From Ligula intestinalis (taxonomy: Eukaryota; Platyhelminthes; Cestoda; Diphyllobothriidea; Diphyllobothriidae), in assembly GCA_036362985.1 (NCBI GenBank), contig JAYGXS010000005.1, positions 8,037,560 to 8,101,559 of the forward strand: a stretch of DNA of 64,000 nucleotides, given 5' to 3'. A program made the translations under genes and the position numbers. The notes under the pieces were generated by a model. That model had not been told where the DNA came from and did not search any database. It was given only the letters and a program-made list of their open reading frames with translations. This document shows, one piece after another, positions 35,374 through 44,994 of the stretch; position 1 is the stretch's first letter, and each line of letters starts with the position of its first letter.

Positions 35374-35686
35374 GCCCTATGCAACATAAGACTTGGTTGG
35401 AGGAATTTGAGGCAGAACCAGGGAGAGTGAGCACATGAATTAGCGCAGACGGTGTAGAAAGTTGGTAAGACTCTCATCAGCAACACAAGGCGTTGGGGTG
35501 ACCATCTACGAGCCAAAATGCAGTGCTCAACACCAATTAGGCCGTGCTGCAATCCTGTTCCGAGTTCAGTGCCGAACGAATGCCAAGCACTGTTAGGGGC
35601 TGGTTGCCAGACCAGTCTGCTGGGCTTTTTGCGGCATACAGGGTGGTTTTGATTTGGTGGTGAAAAAGTAATCATACCGTAGGCAG

Positions 35687-36396
35687 CTCGGCGGTAGGCC
35701 GTCGTTCGAATTCGTGTGCAACTGAGAAAGTTGCGGAGGACTTAGAAGAATGCAGATTTAAACAAGGCAAATCTGTCGTTCGTAATCGTGGATGTTGCCC
35801 AGAAAACGGCGATCCAACGACTAACGAAAGTTTTACCGATGGTGTCTGCTCCTATTTTCGGCACGGGGATGGCTTCGGCCCACCGAATGTACCGGACGAC
35901 GCAAGTAAGCAGATGAGTCAAACTGTTGGATGGAGGCAAAGGACCTATGACATCGAGATGCACATGACGGAAACGATTGTCAGAGCTGGGGCAGGTGCCA
36001 GGTGCATACTTGTTCTGGTACTGGACCTTCTTCCGTTGGCAACTCGGGCATGACCAGGCCCAAGCTTTGACGTCCTTGTTTATGCCAGACCAGACGAGCC
36101 TTCCGATTAAGAGCTTCTGTGAGGCTTGGATCCTTAAGTGGAAGACTCCATACAGAATTTAAATCGCAGCCGGACGCATCAGTGGCAGCGAAAAGGGGGA
36201 TAAAAAGCAGTCGAAGCATCACAAATGATGGTGTCAGTCCCGGTAATGCGTTGAATGTCTGCGAGCTGAAGACCACTAACGGATTCGTCGCAAGCACACC
36301 GAACTCCTGTTTGCTCATCAGCCATACCCCGTGAGAGTTTGGTTGCAGACATGAATGGTCTAGACAGCACGTCGGCCGACTCATTCTTCGTATCAT
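35687..36396 (-). pseudogene. Gypsy integrase core remnant, copy 2
   Basis: Same pieces as copy 1: LDVIGPLPPSNSLTHLL and ITNDR with two catalytic aspartates, and the same broken frame. Nearly all substitutions between the copies fall in this part and its surroundings. RYIRWAEA here restores the usual Arg where copy 1 has Trp. Confidence 0.85.
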
Positions 36397-36624
36397 AAAT
36401 GTGGTGGATTTCGATTTTGAAGTGCGATATGTAGTTCAGATGTCCAATTTCTATGAGGTTGCACTTATCGGAGTGGATTCAAAGAAAAAAGGTCAGCAGC
36501 TTGTAATTTGTGAAGATGGTGAGCTCTCCACCCTCGAGATGTTGTCAAAAATGCTTCACCGCTAAGTAAATGATGAGATGGTTGCGGTTAAATATGCTGT
36601 GATTAATTCATGGCGTGAGGTGAG

Positions 36625-36710
36625 GCGTATGTAGCTTAGCGGTTAGAGCGTTGGCTTCCGGTAAAAGCCATCTCTAATACGCAGTTTCTAATTCCGCCGA
36701 ATGTCTCACG
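36625..36710 (+). repeat. tRNA-like sequence, probably a SINE head
   Basis: TAGCTTAGCGG fits the A box, and TGGCTT / CCGGTAA / AAGCCA forms a perfect 6-bp arm with a 7-base loop like an anticodon arm (GGT in the middle). The following T-arm-like stretch (AGTTTCTAATTCC) is degenerate and the acceptor arm does not close. It begins only ~25 bases from the end of gypsy copy 2. Confidence 0.45.
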
Positions 36711-37990
36711 TTTCTTCACAATTTTTCAACTCAACTCGTCCTTACTCAACTGCGTTTCTGGCTGTTTGCGTTGTCGCTATGGTAGTTCAGTAAATGCATC
36801 GTAAGTGTCACTTGCATGAACACTCTTTTATTTAAGCCAACACAGTCTTTGTGGCAAACGATGATATAAAGTAAAGTCATATTGCTGTTTTCTCCTTCCT
36901 TCATCGTACATTGCGTGTTCTGGAAAACGCTGCTGACATGTTATTTGAACGTGTACACCAGATTCTTTTCGATAAGGCCTGTTGGTCTATGGTGTTGGAA
37001 GAGCAGCGACTCTGCATGGTGTAGGATCGCGTCTACTTTTCTTCAATCACTTCCTGCAACTCGAATTTTACGTGCATTGGCAATTTATTTACGTAACAAA
37101 AATGATTATAAAGACGGAGATGTAATTGGTCTTCATTTTATGATCTATACATCGCAGAACCACGACTCAGGCCATTAATTACTCACGTAGTTCTCACCTA
37201 GTGCGAGCATTGCTGCACAATCGAACCTGAAGACATGACCAGGTTACTCCGCATGAACTCTGGCATACAGCCGACATTGCTGCTCGGCTTCTATGTTCAG
37301 TGCTCTCTGCCTCATTGTCAGGTAACTTCGCAGTGGGAGACCCTCCGACTCGCTGACTTCTAGACTTTTGACCGACTTCCACTCGCGCACACACGTATGT
37401 TCAAGTAGTCGCGACTGTATAAGGGTCACTGGAACATGCTTCCACCGGCCACGCAGCATTGGCTAAAATACACGACACCCCCTCGAGTAATGCAAAACAC
37501 CAATTGGATACACGCAAATGTACCCCACAAACAAGCAATCAACTGCAACCACTGTCTCGCTTTCTTCGACATGACTGGCCTCGCCAGTTTCCCCTTGCCT
37601 GAGACAGCAACTTAGGGTTCCCTGCATAATAGGAGCCTCATTCGGATGCGTTTCGCCTTTTACCTAAAACCCAGGAGTCTGACATTGCATAACTGCGACT
37701 TAAGAGTTAACGTCTAGTCCTCCCTACTGACGCGCGTTTGACCAGCCGGGTCCATTTACTTCAATCAATTAAACCACATAGGGTCCGGCAAATGGCAACA
37801 GGCGATGCTAAAAAATGGTTCTGTTGTAACGTTAGAACTTCAATAAAACCAAATTTTTGTTCGGGACGATCGAGAATCCTCAACCTACTGCTGTAGCTCA
37901 ATGTTACACAGATATGATTAGACTTTTTTCTGTTTACGGGCTTTCAAATAAGGAGGGAGTATAGCTGTGGGATGTTCCGAATGGACAGGT
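36711..37990. other. No gene recognised
   Basis: Frames at 36882-37178 plus and 37194-37459 minus have no known motif. Nothing further supported. Confidence 0.4.
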
Positions 37991-38004
37991 GAATATGTTG
38001 ACAA

Positions 38005-38043
38005 GATGATGATGATGATGCTGATAATGATGCTGATGGTGCA

Positions 38044-38128
<85 letters not shown>

Positions 38129-38138
38129 NNNNNNNNNN

Positions 38139-38186
<48 letters not shown>
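38005..38186. repeat. Trinucleotide microsatellite (CTG then ATG) with a 10-N gap
   Basis: About 12 CTG/TGC units (38043-38083) are followed by ATG units to 38185, broken by 10 N at 38129-38138. Translated runs of Ile, Ser, His, Met or Asp from this tract are not proteins. Its right end touches a PLE terminus. Confidence 0.97.
38129..38138. other. Assembly gap, 10 N
   Basis: A 10-base N run inside the ATG tract, showing the repeat length is not resolved. Confidence 0.99.
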
Positions 38187-38187
<1 letters not shown>

Positions 38188-38380
38188 GAAAGCAGGCAAA
38201 AGCAGCAGAATTTATTGATATCAACAAATTTCGAGACAGCTCATCAGCAGCTGCTTGTCGCTTCATAAGTACGATGACGAGGACACATAGAGCAGTAGTG
38301 CAGTTCACAGAACTACTGGCAACAGCAAGGAACGTGATGATGATATTTCGACCATCGATTTCGCTTACGTCCGCCATATG
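38187..38380 (-). mobile_element. PLE 3' end next to the microsatellite
   Basis: On the minus strand AAGCAG, CTGATGA (38247-38241), an 8-base spacer, GAAA (38232-38229), TTTGTT / GATATC / AATAAA, TTCTGC appear, the same order as in the pseudo-LTRs at 16.27 and 18.92 kb. The protein frame AAADELSRNLL also parallels AAADEPSRNLF there, so this is the same or a sister family. It stops exactly where the TCA repeat begins. Confidence 0.7.
38192..38252 (-). ncRNA. Candidate hammerhead ribozyme, third copy
   Basis: Stem I (AAGCAG with CTGCTT), CTGATGA, an 8-base stem II element, GAAA and stem III (TTTGTT with AATAAA, one G-U pair) are all present. Compared with the 16.27 kb copy, stem III has G-U in place of A-U, which keeps the pairing. 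Extra CTG before the core slightly displaces stem I. Confidence 0.5.
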
Positions 38381-38543
38381 CCCAAGAGCAGTGGTGGTAA
38401 CTGGAGCCAGAAACGCGATTTAAGTGAAATACACGCGCAACTGCTAACCCCACTCTGAACCCTTACCCGTTTGAAGCATTGACAGGACAGAGTCAAGATT
38501 TTGCCAATAGAGGAGAATATACGAGTTCCAGTTAGCAGTTCCG

Positions 38544-38759
38544 AAGAAGAAGAAGATGCGATCACTGGAACAAGGACTTTCTTTTCCTGATGGTTCGGAG
38601 TCCGTCGGGAATCCTTAGTCATAGGTAATCGTAAACAGGTCTACCACATGCGCATGTCTCAGACCTGTTTACGAGTACCTATGACAAAGGATTCCCGACG
38701 GAATCCGAAACGTCGGGAAAAAAATAAAGTCCTTGTTCCAGTGATCGCATCTTCTTCTT
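38544..38759. mobile_element. PLE-end hairpin (99 bp inverted arms)
   Basis: The left arm 38544-38642 and right arm 38661-38759 are inverted copies of a PLE 3' end with an 18-base loop. Each arm holds GGATTCC/CGAC/GGAATCC followed by GAAACGTC (right arm 38689-38714; diverged in the left), an ATAAAGTCCTTGTTCCAGTG block, and ends in a short TTC run. No coding sequence lies between the arms. Confidence 0.85.
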
Positions 38760-39649
38760 TAGAGTCAAGTTGACCGAACGGGATTGGGCGTAGGCTGCTC
38801 TTTTTCTTAAATGCAGGCCAGAACATCGCCTAAATCTGTCTTAAGTGACAGTAGTCTTTCGCGCTGGCCCTACCGCACTAGTTAACCTTACTCATTTCCA
38901 GCAAGGGTGAAGACAGCCTCAAGGAAATCAAGGCTGATATTGCTATTTTCACTACCACTTACTAGAAAAGTAATGGAGTGTCAGTATTCCGGACACTATT
39001 TGTGAAGTTAGCATTTGCCAACGTTGACGCTGATTAAAGTCAACGTCACGGTTAATATCCCCTAGATCTGAACAAGGAGGGTGAATCTGGCTTAAAGCCC
39101 TTCCGAGTAAGTGCATTTTTCCTGCTCGGAGCACATCAGGGTTTGTCTTAGTTTCCACCTTCTCACCCCTGTCCACAATAAGCTGTTCAATACTTTAGTA
39201 GATCTGGGTTAGTATACTACTCTTATATGTCATATGCCACTACTAGGTATGCTAATTTTAGTAAGCATGCTTACTAAGAAAAGTTGATAGTATATTCTGC
39301 TAAAATATTCCTATCATTGTGTCAATAGCTACAACAGATGGGCAAGTATGAGCTCACGCGCGTCCTAGACTTCATCTGGGCTGATTTGAAGGACACTCAC
39401 GCAAGCGTTCACATGCGGTAGGCAAATAAGACTGTCAACAGCTGAGCGGATTAATGACAACATGATTACCAGATCCACTGTATCGGATTATCGGATCCAC
39501 TTCATCATATCAACTTAGTCACTATGTGATGGCCATGAGGGTTTGCGTTGTGAGCTCCTTGGCAAAGCGGAACTTAATTGTTCCTTGACTAGATCGGTGA
39601 AACACCTGCATTCATTCATCATATTCCCGATCACAACCGACAAAGCAGG
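38760..39649. other. No gene recognised
   Basis: Two splice-flanked short frames (near 38.91 and 39.34 kb) look exon-like but have no recognisable relatives. See the rejected list. Confidence 0.35.
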
Positions 39650-39810
39650 GGACCCATGGACTAGAGGCAGTGTCTCGAACACAATGACTGAAGGTCACGG
39701 GCTCAAATCTCGGGGGTGCCAACCCTCGAGATTAGGTATGACTGGCTGATGACGGCTAATGAGCCAGAAATGGCCATTCCGGTCTCCCTTTGTTTTGTCG
39801 GATCCATTTC
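39650..39810 (+). mobile_element. SINE copy
   Basis: GGGCTCAAATCTC (about 39699-39711) is a B-box-like element. It is followed by TTAGGTATGACTGGCTGATG, ACGGCTAATGAGCCAGAAAT and GGCCATTCCGG, the common tail of this SINE family. Confidence 0.6.
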
Positions 39811-41949
39811 ATGATTACCAGAAGTGAGACAAGGGGAGACAGGTGAGATAAAGTGGGACAGGTGTTTGGCCAAACAGACCGCCGGATGCGGAGAATATTG
39901 GTTTTCACAGTGAACCCCTTGGTGCACTGTTAGCAGCCGCTCCAGTGTGTCCCTCTCCAGCGACCCACATGCTTGTTAACCAGCATGCGCACTGTCAAAC
40001 ACGGCTTGACCTGGGCTTATTGACAGCTGCTCTTAGGTGCCCCGACCGACCTGCTTCTTCACCCATGGGTGCTCGTAATTATGCGTCCCCTAGAATCAGC
40101 CCATAGGCCAACCGAATACGCGCCCACATTCACCCCTGCCCATGATGACACGAAGATAAACAACTGCGTAGAAAACGCACCGCCGTTCACACTTTTTCGA
40201 ATGAAGGCTTTATTCACAAGCAAACAGCTGTGTCACGGAGACTTTCCCTTTGTGAGAATAAATCGCTGCTCGTAGCTGATGCGCGTCACCTTTTAGACGG
40301 AACGCAAGTACTGTGTGCATTTTAAGTCTATCTCACACCCCTGTCCGGCCCATCTTCAAAGTTATGTATGTTTACAATTTAAGTCTCGTTTAAACGGACT
40401 ACTCTTTATGTCGTCTATCATTCAACCGGTCCATGGTCCCCTCAACTGTTTGCCGGGTCTGGTGTATGCATCTAAACCAATGAATCAACCTGACGATAGA
40501 AAAAATGACCCGGAGCCAAATTTAAAACCACTGCCTGAAGTACAAACCCTGCCACTATGGACTTTGATTCATCTGTGGATATATTTACGCACCAAAGCTG
40601 ACATCCTATTTCCACACATAATGTAAAAAGTCGACAGATGATGTCACGGGAGACGGAGGGAGAGTACGCGTCGTCACAGAACCACATCGCATCCCTTCAC
40701 CTTTCACTACGGAATCCGAACGACTGACTACAGGGTCACCGATAGGCCAGTAAACCACCTCCTCAATTAGCGCGATGCATGTCGGTTCTACTTATGATGG
40801 TTGTGTTATTACAAAACGCCAGAAGGGAACTACAGTAAGGCCACATTCCTTCCGGTACCCGCATTCCGCCTCACAAATTCTGCACACGACAGCTACATTA
40901 TGTTTGACGTCTATATAAACAAACAAAAGGCGATTGTGTCAATTTTTTAATCAGATAATGGGCAGTTTTCTAGAAGACGGGAGAAGGAAAATGAAGAATA
41001 AAGGAGGGAGATAATCCGAAGTCTATATATACTTTTAAGCTCCAACAGTCTCATTCGATTCCAGTCGGCTGTGTGATGCAGCAGACGCGCGTAGATAAAC
41101 CCTGCGCAGCGCAGTTCATTGCTAATTCCTCCCATCGGGAGCTCGGCTGATAACGAGCGCAGCATGCATTTCGGTTGCAGTCTCCGCATCGCTAATTCAT
41201 TCTTGTATACGGAAATCTCTGCATAGCAATTTTTTTTCAAAAAAACGCTTGAAAGAAATGTAATCATCAATTGATAAAACAGTTCCTATTGCTTGTTCTT
41301 GAGTAGAAGTTTTATCAGATCGAACGAATGCAGATGTGCATTTGGCTGGTCAGACATCCACCTCCTGCTGCATTCTTTGTGCGCTTGCCTGTGAAACGAG
41401 CCGTGCGAGCGATGCCCCAGACCAACTCGGAAATAAGGCGCCACAAAACCTCTAACACACGAGTGGATGTGGTGGAATGCCTAGGCGCAGCCTCACGCCA
41501 GCCATTGGCGCCGAATCTCAGCAGCAGATGAGCGACCATCTCGGACTGATGACCACCAGAAGTGAAGTTGGCTCCGAGGACTCCGATCCTGCAGCACTTA
41601 GTACATATTCATCTCCAAAGACGACCTGATGGGCTTTTCAAATATAAAGGAGCACTACCTTGGAGGGCTGCCAACAGATGGACTATCTCGGCCGTCTAAG
41701 GATGGAGAATGAGGTTTAACTGGTCCCTCCTGGACGTGCCCAGTCAGATGGGGTCTGAACCGGCCAAGTCTGGTTTTCATGAAGCTCTGGCACATTATAC
41801 GTGCACCAGCTTGTGTGTTGCACACATAAACGCACCGCTTAACTTAGTCAAACAATGCGCTCGATTCCACCTATCCGGATTCGGTACTGCTCCTGCACCC
41901 AAGTGCATGAGGCAGGATGCCGAATATGCTGCATAAGCAAATTAGAGTA
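39811..41949. other. No gene recognised
   Basis: Several frames of 60-107 codons (for example 40315-40626 plus, 40947-41270 minus, 41709-41936 plus) show no domain. Probably old repeat sequence. Confidence 0.35.
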
Positions 41950-42123
41950 GTCGCCAGTTATAAAGCCCACGGTTAATAGGCCCAACCGCGTATTAAGCCC
42001 AAATGAGCTTGGGACGGAATTTTACATGGCAAAATCTGCCGGCTAATAAGCCAAGTCGCCGGCTACAAAACCCAGTTTACCAACAGAATCAAGTGAGATT
42101 ATCATCCCTCTGCGTAAGGAAGT

Positions 42124-42158
<35 letters not shown>

Positions 42159-42540
42159 GTATGATGAGGAGGAGGAAGAGCCAGTTCCCACTGCTGCACA
42201 GCTGAGAGCCGCACTCTACACTCTGCAACGCGATCTACAGGCATCAGATTTCACAAAATTCGACGATTTTTGGTGCCTGGAGAAGGACATCAAAGAGTTA
42301 TTGCGAGTGAAGTTTCCTCCAAAAAACTGACACTAGGCCGCTTTTTTAGTACCTCAAATACAGGCAAACAACATTCTTTTATTGTACATAACCAAGCTCT
42401 TCACATAATACAGTACGTATTTAATGTATAGTGCCTATCCAGCGTTTGCTAATAAAGAACTAGGACACTCCTGTCAGTGCGCCCGCCACTTATTAAGCCC
42501 AATTTGGTCTGCGCCCAAGCTGCGCTTAATAAACGGTGAC
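41950..42540 (+). mobile_element. Internally deleted pogo/Tigger-like DNA transposon
   Basis: The ends are inverted: GTCGCCAGTTATAAAGCCC at the left and the complement of GTCACCGTTTATTAAGCG at the right, each directly flanked by TA (41948-41949 and 42541-42542), the target duplication of this superfamily. Subterminal TTAAGCCCA-like words repeat near both ends. Only the C-terminal coding part remains, so this is a deleted, non-autonomous copy of ~590 bp. Confidence 0.7.
42089..42330 (+). pseudogene. C-terminus of pogo/Tigger-like transposase
   Basis: The frame reads SSEIIIPLRKEVF, ten Asp from GAT codons, a 5-base insertion (42158-42162) that shifts the frame, then DEEEEEPVPTAAQLRAALYT, DDFWCLEKDIKELL and a TGA. 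An acidic stretch followed by a short helical tail ending the protein is typical of Tigger/CENP-B-like transposases. The catalytic DDE core is missing. Confidence 0.6.
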
Positions 42541-43380
42541 TAGTGCATCAGTATTACAAATAATCCACAATCTACCACCTCTGCGCCCGCCGTGCTGTGG
42601 GCAGACAGTAGGCATCGTCGATCGAAAATTCGACTTTGAACATAACGAATGATCAAGTATTCCAGTTTGGAGATAAACACTGCCATTTCACACGCAAAAC
42701 TAGGCGCATCGAATGCAGTTGTCATCATCCATTTTCGGGCTCGAGGTTTAAATCATATACCATGAATGTGTGGCATCTCTAATAACAGTCACGAATCGAT
42801 CTGTAGATTCCCTGAAAAAAAGTGAACTTCACGTACGTAAATTAAAAGTTTTACTGTGGACAACTAACACGAGATTGCTGCGATGCATGTATGCATATGA
42901 ACTTGAAAGTCGACATCCCAAAACGTATGATTAGGTAGACGAAGTGCGTTGGGCAACGATAGTTAACTTTGTGAATTTTCGACACTAACTCATCAGGTGG
43001 TCGTGAGACAGATGAGAAACATTCTCATCTGGTGGATATTCCAGTTTTCAAAAGGTAGCCTTTTAATTTCTAATCTGAAATAAATCGGTACATTAAAAAC
43101 GCCACAGGCGTAGAAAGAAAGCGGATAGAAAGAATTGAGTCGAAGTCCATCAGCCAGGGCGGGATAACTACTTACAGTGGAGCTTCACTTTACGAGCTGT
43201 ACCACCTACCAGTATTTCAGGAAACGAGCACGAACACTTCGTACAATCGAAAAGCTTCCACTGAGATAGCGAGTTGTCAGTGCATATGTGTGTACCAGTG
43301 CCCACCGTTGAGTTTTGTTCTAGGGAGTGTTGCTCGGTCGCCTGCAACCAATCAATGAACTGATGTAGTTTGCTAGGCTG
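42541..43380. other. No gene recognised
   Basis: No motif recognised on either strand. Confidence 0.4.
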
Positions 43381-43389
43381 TCTCGGAAG

Positions 43390-44215
43390 ACAAGCGTTTC
43401 ACATTACGAATTCGGTGCAGGAACAGTCAGCGGTACAACCTCCATACTCACTGAGCGTAATGGCAGCACAGGTACCAGCAAAAGACCCAGGCACCAATCT
43501 GATCGCCGACAGAGCCTCCGCCGCCTTCAGTCAGCAAAGAACGGTGCCCTCCGCACGATCACGGGCTGCTATAAAATGTCATCCCTCGATCACCTTCATG
43601 CGGAGGCTTCTGTCCTGCCGGTCGCCGCACACAACAAAACCTCGGCCAATAGTTCTGGTGGGCCTGTTCACAACCTGGCCATCTGAACCACCATCGTTGC
43701 AACGCACCCGAGCCTAGCCGCAACGTTCGGACGTCTATCCAAGGTCTCCACAAGGCAGCTGTCGCCTCATCTCTCTAGGATCTACCCGTTGATGGCTCCG
43801 CCATCAAGGCAGTCTACCAGCGCCTTCACCAGATAGCCGTTGTGGACGAAAAATCGAGCTACCATCCCCCGGTTCTTCTGGGCGACTATCCACCTCCGAT
43901 TGTCACCTCGGAACTTCATCTCCCACGGATGACTCGCTGTACCCTGGCGCAGCTACGCAGTGTCTACTGCATGCTCCTTCACCAGTACTAACACCGGCTG
44001 GACCCGTCTATACCCGACTGCTGTCCTGACTGTGGCGTCTCGCCGCATGACTGCCGTCATCTGTTCGCCTGCAGTTCCCGGCCAGGCACCCAATTCACCC
44101 CCGAGGACCTTTCGCTCAAGCCGGTCGAGGTCGCGGCTTTTCTCCGTCTCCTAGCTGCACCCAGTTTGGACTCCGGCGGGAACCCATGATCCAACATGGG
44201 CTGCTAACCAACCAA
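43390..44215 (+). pseudogene. LINE ORF2 C-terminal fragment (Jockey/CR1-like)
   Basis: Across shifted frames one reads LQSAKNGALRTITGCYKMSS, HLHAEASVLPVAAHN and, after a gap, MTRCTLAQLRS, then CCPDCGVSPHDCRHLFAC and EDLSLKPVEVAAFL. This is the region after the RT of Jockey-type LINEs with its terminal Cys-Cys-His-Cys cluster. The RT core is absent, as expected of a 5'-truncated LINE. Frameshifts and stops make it a fossil. Confidence 0.75.
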
Positions 44216-44852
44216 CCGACAGAGCCTACTGCTCAGTCTCGATTACCGAAGAAGTTCCAATAGGCCTCGCAGTCATCATAGCTCAAGCCAGCCTTCCCCA
44301 CGTAGTACCCTTATTTGGAACACCACTGTCCCCTCTAACGCTGGCCACAATTTTGTGGCGGAATTTATTCAGAATGAGCTGAAAAATACTACCTTTTAGT
44401 CTTACGAACGGGTACGAATAGCTCACAGAAGAATTCATTGCTGCCTGCTACTGAGAAGGCACTATAAAACTTTATATCCCTGCTAAAAAATTCACGTTTG
44501 CATCAGAAATGTATAAACTTGTAGCAGAAAAAGGCATCTTCTTCGTGTGAAGGACCTTTAGGAGCGTGGGGGCTCTAAGCACTAAAATCGATCAAATATG
44601 ACATAACGTTCAGCTTTGCTCAGCAAATCCACCAGTGACACAGACTGAAATCAGTGTACGGAAAATACTCTGGAGGCAATCAAATGTATTAGCTTCTACA
44701 TAGTTTATTAGCCGTTTTTGGAAAGCAATAATCTGTGTAAATTATTACTTCTAAGCGTTTTTTAAAAAGCGTTTAAGACATCAAAAATTACAAGAAGTAA
44801 TGATCAAAATCGAAGAATTGTCTAAAATTCGTTCGAAGATTTAAAAAACTGT

Positions 44853-44994
44853 TCAAATTTTTTCCAGTGCCTGATACAGGTCCCATGCCAGATCCCGGCA
44901 ATCCTCAATGCCGACAGAAAGCCGCAACATGTTGTCTGCGATGTTGAGCTTTGCACGCATCTCAGAGGGAACTGATGCATGCGTCATCAGGGAT
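44853..44994 (-). CDS. CTH: CTH exon 8 and stop
   Basis: Reads SLMTHASVPSEM, then LRLSVGIEDCRDLAWDLYQA and ends LEKI before the TGA at 44855-44853. The Arg of LRLSVG binds the substrate carboxylate. The usual C-terminal length is retained. Confidence 0.96.

Larger units (their letters stand above)
33808..36598 (-). mobile_element. Ty3/gypsy fragment, copy 2 (duplicate of 8608-11401)
   Basis: 2.79 kb matches copy 1 base for base except ~10 substitutions and a C tract of 11 instead of 14. It carries the 3' non-coding part, the integrase C-terminus (34960-35373), the integrase core (35.69-36.40 kb) and the start of the RNase H region. The RT, protease and Gag are absent. It shares the stops and frameshifts of copy 1. 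The left edge (TCAACTAGTTACC) is the same in both copies and the flanks differ. Confidence 0.92.

Noticed and set aside
36625..36710. True tRNA gene
   Set aside because: The anticodon-like arm is good, but the T arm is degenerate and the acceptor arm does not close; more likely a SINE head.
37918..38377. Frames with poly-Ser, poly-Ile, poly-His, poly-Met and poly-Asp runs
   Set aside because: Translations of the CTG/ATG microsatellite in different frames, interrupted by N.
38905..38980. Possible last exon (GEDSLKEIKADIAIFTTTY then stop) after a CCAG acceptor
   Set aside because: Only ~20 residues, no recognisable family, no partner exon upstream.
39335..39420. Possible exon (MGKYELTRVLDFIWADLKD) between ACAG and GTAGGC
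   Set aside because: Exon-like composition but no family recognised and no joined partner; chance cannot be excluded.
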